This document shows, one piece after another, positions 43,813 through 52,036 of a stretch of 64,000 bases of DNA. The DNA comes from Bog-473 sp963828825 (GTDB lineage Bacteria; Actinomycetota; Acidimicrobiia; Acidimicrobiales; RAAP-2). The stretch's first letter is position 1. Each line of letters opens with the position of its first letter. The stretch lies in the NCBI GenBank assembly GCA_963828825.1, contig CAWHGF010000002.1, positions 558,001-622,000 on the forward strand. The letters are read 5' to 3'. Below the pieces are notes generated by a model. That model ran no database searches. It saw only the letters and a program-made list of their open reading frames with translations, and was not told the origin of the DNA. Position numbers and translations under genes: made by a program.

Positions 43813-45711
43813 TCAGCCGCCGCGCACGAGCCCGCGCGCCGCGGCTGCGATGTGGTCGGCGTCTATGCCGGCCCACGCGATGAGCTCCGCCCCCGTGCCC
43901 GAGCCCGGCATGCCCCTGACCGCCAGGTGCGCGACGTGGAGGCTCGTCCGGCCCGTCGACAACAGGCAGTCGGTCACGGCCGATCCCAGCCCACCTTCGG
44001 GATGGTGGTCCTCGGCCACCACGATCCGTCCGGACGTGGCGGCCGCCGCTTCGGAGAGGGTGGCAGCGTCGATCGGTTTGACCGAGTAGCAGTCGACGAC
44101 CCGAGCCTGGATTCCCTCGCCCCCGAGCAGCTCCGCCGCCTTCACGCACTCGTGAAGTGTGACGCCGGCGCCCACGAGCGTGACGTCGTCGCGCTCGGAG
44201 GAGCGCAGGACCTTGGAACCGCCTGGTGCAAACGTCTCTCGCGCCTCGTAGACCACCGGATACGCGCCGCGTGTGGTGCGGATGTAGCTGATCCCCGGGT
44301 TGCCCGCCATCGACGCGACGAGCGCGGCCGTGCTCGTCGCGTCGCTCGGGTACAAGACGGTGGACCCGTGGATCGTGCGCATCATGGCGAGGTCCTCGAG
44401 GCCCATCTGCGAGGGTCCGTCTGCGCCGATCTCGACCCCGCAATGAGATCCCGAAAGGCGCAGCTCGACACCCGAGATGGCGCCCATGCGCACGAAGTCG
44501 AACGCACGGGTGAAGAAGGCAGCGAACGTCGAGGCAAAGGTCTTGAAGCCCCGAGCGTTCAAGCCCGTGGCGGCGGCGACCAGCTGCTGCTCGGCGATGA
44601 ACATCTCGAAGTAGCGATCCGGGAACGCGCCCTTGAACTCGTCGGCGAAGGTCGAGTTGCTCACTTCAGCGTCCAACACGACCACACGTGGGTCGGCGGC
44701 GCCGATGGCGACCAGCGCGTCGCCGTAGGCCTTACGGGTGGCGACCGAGTCGCCCAGGTCGTAGTGGGGCAGGTCGACGGTCGTCGCGGTCGTCGCGGTC
44801 GTCGCGGACGACTGGGGACGGTCCGCGACCCTCTCGGGGAGCGGACCGCGGACGACGAGGTGCCGCTCGCCCCCCAGTTCCTTGATGGCGCGCCCGGCCA
44901 TGTCGGGCGGCAGTGGCTTGCCGTGCCAGCCTTCTTTGTTCTCGACCTCCGAGAAGCCCCGGCCCTTGATGGTCTTCGCCACTATCACCGTGGGCCGGTC
45001 CCCACTCGGGTCCTCAGCCTCGGCAAACGCGCCGTCGATGGCGGAGAGGTCGTGACCGTCGATGACGAGGGCGCGGGCCCCGAAGGCTTCGAAGCGCCGT
45101 CTGTAGACGTCGACGTCCCAACCGAGATCGGTCGGCCCGCGCTGCCCGAGCCGGTTGATGTCCGCCATCACGACCAGGTTGGACAATTTGTAATAGGACG
45201 CCTTGTCGATGGCTTCCCAGATCGAGCCCTCGGCGAGCTCGCTGTCGCCGCAGAGCACCCAGACCCGGAAAGGAAGGTGCTCGAGGTACTTGCCGGAGAG
45301 CGCAATGCCCACGCCGTCGGGCAGGCCCTGACCGAGAGAGCCCGTTGCCACGTCCACCCACGGCAGTACGGGGGTCGGATGTCCTTCGAGGCGCTGCCCG
45401 AAACGGCGGTATCCGGTCATCAGCTCCTCGTCGCTCACCACGCCGGCTGCCTTGAACAACGAGTAAAGAAGCGGCGAGGCGTGACCCTTGGAGAAGACGA
45501 GGTGGTCGTTGGCCGCGGCGTCTGGGTCGTCCCAGTGGTAGCGCAGGTGACGCGCCACCAGCACGGCGATCAGGTCAGCCGCCGACATGCTCGAGGTGGG
45601 ATGACCCGAGCCGGCGCTGGTCGAGGACCGGATCGAGTCGACCCGGAGTTGTGCCGCCAGCTCTGCGACGGTGTCGAGGCGGGTCATCTCGGTCACGGTT
45701 TCGGTCGTCAT
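43813..45711 (-). CDS. tkt: transketolase
   Basis: 632 residues. The N-terminal TPP domain has GHPTSSMSAAD, FSKGHASPLLYSL, the GDG-type motif VLCGDSELAEGSIWEA and an ADINRLGQRG helix. The pyrimidine-binding domain has RVVVLDAEVSNSTFADEF and EQQLVAAATGLNARGFK with the catalytic Glu. The C-terminal domain follows at about 500-630. AAGGAG lies 6 nt before the ATG. It transfers two-carbon ketol units in the pentose phosphate pathway. It stands alone here, and the layout (single-chain but DXS/AT-like length) is usual for one transketolase branch. Confidence 0.93.
   Translation of the reverse strand: MTTETVTEMTRLDTVAELAAQLRVDSIRSSTSAGSGHPTSSMSAADLIAVLVARHLRYHWDDPDAAANDHLVFSKGHASPLLYSLFKAAGVVSDEELMTGYRRFGQRLEGHPTPVLPWVDVATGSLGQGLPDGVGIALSGKYLEHLPFRVWVLCGDSELAEGSIWEAIDKASYYKLSNLVVMADINRLGQRGPTDLGWDVDVYRRRFEAFGARALVIDGHDLSAIDGAFAEAEDPSGDRPTVIVAKTIKGRGFSEVENKEGWHGKPLPPDMAGRAIKELGGERHLVVRGPLPERVADRPQSSATTATTATTVDLPHYDLGDSVATRKAYGDALVAIGAADPRVVVLDAEVSNSTFADEFKGAFPDRYFEMFIAEQQLVAAATGLNARGFKTFASTFAAFFTRAFDFVRMGAISGVELRLSGSHCGVEIGADGPSQMGLEDLAMMRTIHGSTVLYPSDATSTAALVASMAGNPGISYIRTTRGAYPVVYEARETFAPGGSKVLRSSERDDVTLVGAGVTLHECVKAAELLGGEGIQARVVDCYSVKPIDAATLSEAAAATSGRIVVAEDHHPEGGLGSAVTDCLLSTGRTSLHVAHLAVRGMPGSGTGAELIAWAGIDADHIAAAARGLVRGG
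44779..44805. repeat. three perfect 9-bp repeats in transketolase linker
   Basis: GGTCGTCGC is repeated three times in tandem and encodes the Thr-Ala-Thr-rich linker (SATTATTATTVD) between the first two transketolase domains. Copy number can change without breaking the frame. Confidence 0.8.
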
Positions 45712-45917
45712 GGTGGCTCCTTGGGGTTCCGCTCTCTCCTACCCTAAAATTCGCGGCATTGTCCCGTCTCGATCAACCTTGCCGGTGCGCCTCAGGGCAC
45801 ACGCCACCTCCCACGTTCGCGGGTCACTCGGGGACCGAGTGATACAGGGCGTCGGCAGCTCCACGTGCTGCGGCCAACCACGAGCGTAGATGCCGTCGTC
45901 GTGGGAAACTGGGGTCG

Positions 45918-46374
45918 ATGGGTGGAGTCTCCGGACCCATGCTGGCCAGGGCCACAAGGTCCGCGACGTCCGACGTCGACCCGGCGGGCCTCGGACGGGT
46001 CCGGGGGCTGGGGCTGCGACCTGAGATTCGCCTCCCCCTGGCGGCGCTCGACGTCCTCCGGTCTCGCGCCCGAGCACCTCATCGTCCTGAGCGAGAGCCC
46101 GAGCTCGAATCGAGATTCGGGCCGCCGGGCCGTGCTTGGTCGCATGTTGGCGGACCTGGCCGACCTCAATGTGTCGGTGATCCTCACCGATGCCTCGGCG
46201 AACGTGCTGTACGCGCCGACGGGAGCCGGACGATCTGCGCGACTCCTCGGCGCCCAAAGGCGCTGGCGGCGAGGTATGGACGGCTTCAGCCCAGCCACGA
46301 AGACCTGGGCTTTCCGGGTGACAAGTGGAGCAATCTTCACCACCAGCGAGAGTTTCCTCCGCAAATGGAACTAA
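45918..46374 (+). pseudogene. probable remnant of GAF-type regulator N-terminus
   Basis: Two frames supply adjoining pieces: GLGLRPEI in one, then SPWRRSTSSGLAPEHL and RMLADLADLNVSVILTDASANVL in another. In intact GAF/Fis-type regulators the order is RPEIxxSWRRSxxxGLxP, then a helix ending LADLxxSVVLTDAxGxVL. A single frameshift near 46,025-46,035 would join them. The match then fades, and no HTH or ATPase domain follows before the next gene. I consider it a decayed regulator fragment with moderate confidence. Confidence 0.4.
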
Positions 46375-46400
46375 TCCAATCGGGTTTATATGATTATCGC
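46371..46400 (+). promoter_or_regulatory. AT-rich promoter with CCGATTGGATTAG element (reverse) and TATGAT box
   Basis: CTAATCCAATCGG (46371-46383) is the exact reverse complement of a 13-mer at 54685-54697. TATGAT at 46389-46394 is followed by 6 nt and an ATG at 46401, the same geometry as the leaderless promoters in the first 23 kb. Confidence 0.5.
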
Positions 46401-46574
46401 ATGTCAGGTCGGCCGCGTCTCTCCACGCAGTCGCTGGGCGATCAATGCGCGCCAATCGACAGAGACGAGATGGGGAGCTACAAAGGGGAGTTGCAGAGAC
46501 GACCTCGGCTACCCCTGACCCGAGAGCGTGGTTGGGACCGTCACGGCTCGCTCACGCGGAGGTGTGACAGATGA
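46401..46574 (+). CDS. possible leaderless 57-aa leader ORF upstream of P450
   Basis: ATG 46401 follows a TATGAT box by 6 nt, and the frame ends at TGA 46572-46574, overlapping the P450 ATG (ATGA). The peptide (MSGRPRLSTQSLGDQ at its start) is rich in Arg, has no recognisable domain and looks non-conserved. It may serve to couple translation of the P450 rather than to make a functional protein. Confidence 0.35.
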   Translation: MSGRPRLSTQSLGDQCAPIDRDEMGSYKGELQRRPRLPLTRERGWDRHGSLTRRCDR

Positions 46575-47822
46575 CGATTGCGGAGGCACTGGCGGCTTGG
46601 GGATCGTACGACCTGGACGATCCGTTTCCGGTGTTCGCAAAGGCCCGCCAGCTCGGTCCGGTGCATGCAGTGACGTTGGCCGACGGACATGGAGCCTGGC
46701 TCGTCGTCAGCTACGAGGAGGCCCGTGCCGCCCTCAACGAGCCGCGGCTCTCCAAGGATATGCACGCCGCACTGGCGACGGATTCGGGCGTTGTGGCCGA
46801 AGGACTACCAGGACCAGCCTTCGCTCGGCACATGCTCACCGTCGACCCTCCCGACCACACCCGCCTGCGGCGACTCGTGTCCGCGGCCTTTTCAACGCGG
46901 CGCGTGGAAGCGTTGCGCGCCCGCGTTCAGACGATCACTGACGGCCTCCTCGATGACATTGCTCGTCAGGGACCCGACAGCCGGATCGATCTGGTCGCAG
47001 CCTTCGCCTTCCCACTGCCGTTCACAGTCATCTGCGAGCTCCTCGGCGTACCCCGAGCGCGACCGTGCCTCGCTCGGTGAGGGGTTCACCAAGATGCTCG
47101 TCCCCACATCGACTCCGGGCGAGTATGCGGCGGCCAAGGAGGCGTCCGACTCGGTCGTGGCCATGTTGAGAGCACTTGTCGAAGACAAGCGGCTCGACCC
47201 CGGTGACGATCTCGTCTCCGATCTGATCACCGCACGAGACGGAGAGGAGAGTCTCGACACCCAAGAGCTGCTCTCCACGATCTTTCAGCTGATCGTCGCC
47301 GGACATGACACGACCGCCAGTCTCATCGGCAACAGCCTCGTTGCTCTGTTCCGCAACCCGGCTCAGCTTGCCCGGCTTCGCGCCGATCCAGCGAGGATTC
47401 CCAAGGCAGTCGAAGAGTTCCTTCGCTACGACGCACCGGTCCCCCATTCGACGTTTCGCTATACCGCGGCGCCGCTGACTCTCGGAGGGGTGGCGATCCC
47501 CGCCGGTGAACAGGTGATCATCTGCCTGGCGGCGGCCAACCGGGACACCGACCGATACGCCAGCCCCGAGCTGCTCGATGTCGAAAGGGACGAGGCCCGC
47601 CATCTCGCCTTCGGGCACGGCATCCATCACTGTCTCGGTGCCCCGCTCGCCCGGATGGAGGGCCACCTGGCTCTCGGGTCGCTCCTCCGCAGGTTCCCGG
47701 AGCTGTCGCTCGCGGTGCCCGTCAGCGACTTGCACTGGGGTCACGGTGACGGCCTCGTACTGCGCGGCCTCTCCGAGCTGCCAGTGATCCCCGGCCCGGC
47801 CGCCCCGAGGTCACTACCGTGA
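46571..47822 (+). pseudogene. cytochrome P450 with one frameshift
   Basis: The first frame (46571-47080) gives a normal P450 N-terminal half (HMLTVDPPDHTRLRRLVSAA, then FPLPFTVICELLGVP) and then runs into a stop. The second frame continues ERDRASLGEGFTKML, the I-helix IVAGHDTTASLIGN, the K-helix EEFLRYDAPV and the heme loop FGHGIHHCLGAPLAR to TGA 47822. The break is an extra C in the CCCC run at 47051-47054; removing one base restores a full-length protein of about 416 residues. All core motifs are intact, so this is either a very recent lesion or a sequence error. It overlaps the next gene (GTGA). Confidence 0.85.
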
Positions 47823-49276
47823 CGGTGGATCCGGAGGTGTCGATCGTGCCCGATGAGAGTTGGCGCGGCGTCGACGAGGGCTGGGGGCGGCGGGCCGTGG
47901 ACTTTTCCACCCTCGCCGAACCAACCAACTGTCGGGAGTACGTGGCTCTGCACCACCGACTTGACGTGGGCGCAGGCGACACGCTTCTTGACGTCGCCTG
48001 CGGGTCGGGTCTCGCGGTTGCGCTGGCCAGCCTGCGGGGAGCTCGGTGCGCGGGTATTGACGCGTCGGAGCGCCTCGTCAAGGTGGCCCGGGACCGCAAT
48101 CCGGACGCCGACCTGCGAGTTGGAGACATGCACGGTCTCCCTTGGGACGATGGATCTTTCGACGTCGTGACCAGTTTCCGCGGCATCTGGGGGACGACCC
48201 CCGGAGCGATAGCCGAGGTCTGCCGCGTCCTGGTCCCCGGTGGCCGGGTCGGACTCACGGTGTGGGGTCACATCAAGGCCTCTCCGGGCGCCTGGGCGCT
48301 GACGCCGTTCTCTCTCGCGGCGGCACCAAAGGTGGAGAACCAAGCCGCGATGGTGGCCCTCGGCCGGCCTGGCGCCGGCGAGGCGTTCCTTCAGAACGCC
48401 GGCTTCACAGACGTGGAGCGTGTCGACATCCCCTTCGTCTTTGAGTTCGCCGATCCGGATCACTATGCACGGGCCTTGGCTTCGACCGGACCAGCATTTG
48501 AGGCGATGGAGGCGGTCGGTGAGATGGCGTTCTTGCAGTCGGCAGCCGATCTGGCTCACGAGAAGGTCCGCGCCGGTCTTCCCCTTCGGGCGCCAATTGC
48601 GGTTGTGGGCTACATCGCCCGGAAGCCGGCCAGGCAGGTCCCCATCGGCAACCAAACTTCGAGCGTCCAAAGCGACGAATTGAGTACGGGCTTCCTCGCA
48701 CAGCCGAGACACACGCCTGAGGTCCAGCAGCTGTTCGACAATGACGTCGACGCCGTCGGCTACGTGACGAACGTTTCACGCCTCTGGGCGTACATGCCGA
48801 CCACGCTCGAAGGTCTGTCCGACCTCATGGGCCAAGCGACACTGGCCGGTTCACTCACCCTTCGGCAGCGTGCTGTCCTCGTGACGGCCACTGCATCAAG
48901 TCTGGGTGACTCCTACTGCTCGCTGGCCTGGGGCAAAAAGCTCGCGGCGGAGGTGGGACCCGAGGTTGCGGGGGCGGTCATTCGGGGTGCGGACGAAGAT
49001 CTGGACCCCAGCGAACGGGCGCTGGCCCATTGGGCTCGATCCGTGGCAACCGACCCGAACGCCATCGGGGCCAGCGACGTGCAGCGTCTGCGGGACGCCG
49101 GCTTCGATGAGGCACAAATCTTCGCCATCACGACCTTCGTCGCGCTCCGCCTTGCCTTCTCGACCATCAACGACGCGCTTGGGGCAGGTCCAGACTCTCA
49201 ACTGGGCGCTTCGACGCCGCCGCCTGTTCGGTCCGCCGTGACGTTCGGCCGCCCCCTGGGGCCTGATCATGAATAG
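47819..49276 (+). CDS. SAM methyltransferase fused to AhpD-like (carboxymuconolactone-decarboxylase) domain
   Basis: 485 residues. Residues about 20-270 are a class I methyltransferase, with motif I LLDVACGSGLAVALAS, acidic GIDASERLVKVAR, then LRVGDMHGLPWDDGSFDVV. Residues about 295-470 are an AhpD-like all-helical domain (YVTNVSRLWAYMPTTLEGL, RQRAVLVTATASSLGDSYCS, and IFAITTFVALRLAFSTIND). The CxxC of AhpD is reduced to one Cys (DSYCSLAWG), as in a known one-Cys subgroup. The GTG overlaps the P450 stop. The pairing with P450, OsmC and a flavin monooxygenase suggests modification plus redox protection in one pathway. Function is not established. Confidence 0.82.
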   Translation: MTVDPEVSIVPDESWRGVDEGWGRRAVDFSTLAEPTNCREYVALHHRLDVGAGDTLLDVACGSGLAVALASLRGARCAGIDASERLVKVARDRNPDADLRVGDMHGLPWDDGSFDVVTSFRGIWGTTPGAIAEVCRVLVPGGRVGLTVWGHIKASPGAWALTPFSLAAAPKVENQAAMVALGRPGAGEAFLQNAGFTDVERVDIPFVFEFADPDHYARALASTGPAFEAMEAVGEMAFLQSAADLAHEKVRAGLPLRAPIAVVGYIARKPARQVPIGNQTSSVQSDELSTGFLAQPRHTPEVQQLFDNDVDAVGYVTNVSRLWAYMPTTLEGLSDLMGQATLAGSLTLRQRAVLVTATASSLGDSYCSLAWGKKLAAEVGPEVAGAVIRGADEDLDPSERALAHWARSVATDPNAIGASDVQRLRDAGFDEAQIFAITTFVALRLAFSTINDALGAGPDSQLGASTPPPVRSAVTFGRPLGPDHE

Positions 49277-49447
49277 ACAGGCGCCCGCGGTGCTCCTGCT
49301 CGTGGGGCCTCCTGGAGGAGCGCAACGAGAACCTGCCGTTCCCGGCACGTCTCGAAGTTGCTGCACGCTGACTGAGCGCGTCACCCAAGCAGGTGTTGTC
49401 ATACGGCGGGGACCCTCCTCGTCGAGAAGAGAGAAGGAGCGAGCCAA

Positions 49448-50008
49448 ATGACGGCTACGGATACACCGGTGAACAACGGCGTCAACGTCGAGGCCCTGTT
49501 GGGCGCCCGGGAAGCGCTCATCGAGACACCCCAAGCGGCGCAGTTCCAATGGCGGGCAACCTGTGAGTGGCAGAACGGCACCCACAGCCGCTCAACGGTC
49601 GAGGGTTTCTTCGGTCTTGGTGAGGAGCAGAACCATCGCACCCGTTACCTCTTTGACGCCGACCATCCAGAGATCTTCGCCTCTGAGGACAACGGCGCGA
49701 CCCCTGTCGAATACGTTCTCGTCGGCCTCGCCAGCTGCCTTACCGCCGGCGTTGCTGCGGTGGCGCAGAATCGTGATATCCAGCTGCGTAGTGTCTCGGC
49801 GACAATCGAAGGCGGGATGGACGTTCGAGGCATCCTCGGAGCGGACAGCGATGTCCGCAACGGCTTCAGCGACATCAAGGTGACCTACGACATCGACGCA
49901 GACGCGTCTCCTGACGACATCAAGGCGCTCGTCGCACAATCGCAGAAGCGCTCGGCCGTGTACGACATCATCACGAATCCCACAAACGTGAGCGTCCAGG
50001 TTCGCTGA
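49448..50008 (+). CDS. OsmC family protein lacking the second active-site Cys
   Basis: 186 residues. It has the OsmC fold marks GATPVEYVLVGLASCLTAGV (first Cys on the central helix) and a C-terminal helix-strand SQKRSAVYDIITNP. In peroxide-reducing OsmC/Ohr proteins this position holds CPV, so the second Cys is missing here (SAV). It may therefore bind or hydrolyse a ligand instead of reducing hydroperoxides. AAGGAG precedes the ATG. It lies 171 bp after the fusion gene and 33 bp before the flavoprotein. Confidence 0.85.
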   Translation: MTATDTPVNNGVNVEALLGAREALIETPQAAQFQWRATCEWQNGTHSRSTVEGFFGLGEEQNHRTRYLFDADHPEIFASEDNGATPVEYVLVGLASCLTAGVAAVAQNRDIQLRSVSATIEGGMDVRGILGADSDVRNGFSDIKVTYDIDADASPDDIKALVAQSQKRSAVYDIITNPTNVSVQVR

Positions 50009-50041
50009 CCAGACTTCGTTCCGGAGGTTTAGAGCAGCTCC

Positions 50042-51292
50042 ATGCGCACCACGACCGTCGTGATCGGGGCCGGTCACAGCGGGCTGGCGATGAGCAAACT
50101 CCTCTCAGATCGCTCGATCGACCATGTTGTCCTCGAACGACACAAGGTCGCCAACTCGTGGAGGACCGAGCGCTGGGACGCGCTGCGTCTGCTCACTCCG
50201 AACTGGCAATGTCGACTTCCCGGATATTCATACGATGGCCACGATCCCAACGGCTTCATGACGATGGCCGAGGTCGTCGACTTCATCAGGGACTACGCAA
50301 CACTGATCGCCGCCCCGGTGCAGACCGAGACCACCGTCTCGTCCGTGCGTCATGCCAATGGCGAGTACCGGGTGACCACAAACCAAGACGAGTGGACGTG
50401 CGAGACAGTCGTCGTGGCCACGGGTGCCTTCAACGTGCCTCATCTCCCTGCGCTTTCGGACGCAGTGCCACCGTCGGTAACAACCTTGACTCCGTTCGAG
50501 TACAAGAACCCGGATCAGCTGGCCGAAGGTGGCGTGCTTGTCGTCGGCGCATCGGCGACCGGAGTGCAGATCGCGTCCGAGGTCCAGCGCTCCGGCCGCC
50601 AGGTCACACTCGCGGTGGGCGAGCATGTACGGGGGCCTCGTGACTATCGGGGTCGAGATATTCACTGGTGGATGGACGCGGCCGGCGTTCTCGATGAACG
50701 CTACGACGAAGTTGACGACATCGTCCGGGCACGGCGGGTGCCATCCATGCAGCTCGCCGGCTCACCCGAACGGGCAACCTTCGACCTCAACGCGCTCACG
50801 AACGGCGGCGTCAAGCTAGTCGGTCGGCTGGCTGGAATAAGCGGGGGTCGGGCCCAGTTTTCCGGGTCCTTGCGGAACAAGTGCGAGCTGGCAGACCTCA
50901 AACTCGGACGGCTGCTGGACACGATTGACGAGTGGACCACCAAGAGCGGCCTTGACCACTCGATGCCGCCCCCCCACCGGTTCGCACCAACTGTCGTTGA
51001 CGACTCACCGCCGCTCGGTCTCGATCTCACCAGCGGTGAGATCGAGACCGTTATCTGGGCGACAGGATTCCGCCCGGACTACTCCTGGCTCGACATCCCG
51101 GTCCTCGATGGCAAGGGGATGATTCGACACGACGGAGGCGTCGTCGATTCGCCCGGCATGTTCCTCCTGGGAAGCCCGTTTCTGCGCCGACGCAAGTCGA
51201 GCTTCATGGATGGTGCCCGAGCAGACGCCCAAGAGCTCATCGTTGAACTTATTGCATACCTCGACGCGAGAGCCTCGGTGACGAGCGATTGA
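50042..51292 (+). CDS. FAD-dependent monooxygenase (flavin-containing/BVMO-like)
   Basis: 416 residues. The FAD Rossmann motif is VVIGAGHSGLAMSKLL at the N-terminus, then NSWRTERWDALRLLTPNW. The NADP motif is VLVVGASATGVQIASEV at about 165-180, and the ATG motif TVIWATGFRPDYSWL lies at about 338. It is typical of FMO-type or putative indole-acetate/ketone monooxygenases. A purine-rich GGAGG lies 16 nt upstream of the ATG. Probably cotranscribed with the OsmC-like gene. Confidence 0.9.
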   Translation: MRTTTVVIGAGHSGLAMSKLLSDRSIDHVVLERHKVANSWRTERWDALRLLTPNWQCRLPGYSYDGHDPNGFMTMAEVVDFIRDYATLIAAPVQTETTVSSVRHANGEYRVTTNQDEWTCETVVVATGAFNVPHLPALSDAVPPSVTTLTPFEYKNPDQLAEGGVLVVGASATGVQIASEVQRSGRQVTLAVGEHVRGPRDYRGRDIHWWMDAAGVLDERYDEVDDIVRARRVPSMQLAGSPERATFDLNALTNGGVKLVGRLAGISGGRAQFSGSLRNKCELADLKLGRLLDTIDEWTTKSGLDHSMPPPHRFAPTVVDDSPPLGLDLTSGEIETVIWATGFRPDYSWLDIPVLDGKGMIRHDGGVVDSPGMFLLGSPFLRRRKSSFMDGARADAQELIVELIAYLDARASVTSD

Positions 51293-51476
51293 TACGGAGA
51301 CGCCTTCACTCTCGGATGTCAAGGTCTTACAAACCCAATCGTCCGATGAGGATTTGGAACACCTACCGCTCGACCAAGAGTCGGTGTGTCCCCGTACACC
51401 GCCGGGATGGTGGCACACCCTGGCGAAGTAGGTCGCCCGCTTTGCCGGTTCAGCTCGAACTAACCTTCGCCAGCCA

Positions 51477-51971
51477 GTGGTTGAGATTCGCGCTGTCGGG
51501 TCCGATGAATGGCGAGTTATCCGAGACATCCGCCTCCGGTCCTTGATGGATGCACCTGAAGCATTTACCTCGACCCTCGACCGCGAATCGGCCTACGACG
51601 AAGCGAAGTGGCGCGACCTTGCCATCACTGGTCGGTGGTTTGTGGCGGATGACGATGGATTGGTGGGAGTAGCCGTTGGGGTGGGGGGATGGTCCGGAGA
51701 TCCGAAAAGACGTGAGCTAGTCGGAATGTGGGTGGCACCGTCCCACCGGCGACGCGGAATAGCCAGGGAGCTGCTCGACCAAGTGAAGGCTTGGGCGGCT
51801 TCGGAAGCGGCGACCACATTGAGTCTCGGTGTTCGGGAGGGTAACGAGCACGCACTGACGGCGTACCTCGGCGTGGGGATGCGATTATCCGGAGAAACGA
51901 TTCCAGAGGTTGGCCACCCGACGAAAGTGATCGTGATCGTCGTCATGGAGTGTGACCTCGGACCGACATGA
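51477..51971 (+). CDS. GNAT family N-acetyltransferase
   Basis: 164 residues, normal GNAT length. The acetyl-CoA pyrophosphate loop is WVAPSHRRRGIARELLDQV (consensus RxxGxG/A), followed by the AATTLSLGVREGNEHALTAY helix-strand region with the usual Asn and Tyr. The GTG start at 51477 begins just before the first strand (VEIRAVGSDEWRVIRDIRL). It transfers acetyl to an unknown amine. It stands between the monooxygenase operon and a convergent esterase gene. Confidence 0.88.
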   Translation: MVEIRAVGSDEWRVIRDIRLRSLMDAPEAFTSTLDRESAYDEAKWRDLAITGRWFVADDDGLVGVAVGVGGWSGDPKRRELVGMWVAPSHRRRGIARELLDQVKAWAASEAATTLSLGVREGNEHALTAYLGVGMRLSGETIPEVGHPTKVIVIVVMECDLGPT

Positions 51972-52036
51972 GATTCAGGGGTGTCCCCGCTCGCCCGGGA
52001 CCGTGTGTGGCACTCCTTTCCGGCGACGCGCGACGC

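Noticed and set aside
44779..44805. 9-bp tandem repeat as a possible regulatory satellite
   Set aside because: It is three copies within transketolase and is explained by a Thr/Ala-rich linker between domains.
45739..46455. 238-codon minus-strand open frame after transketolase
   Set aside because: No domain, shadow-type composition, and the plus strand carries recognisable regulator fragments in the same stretch.
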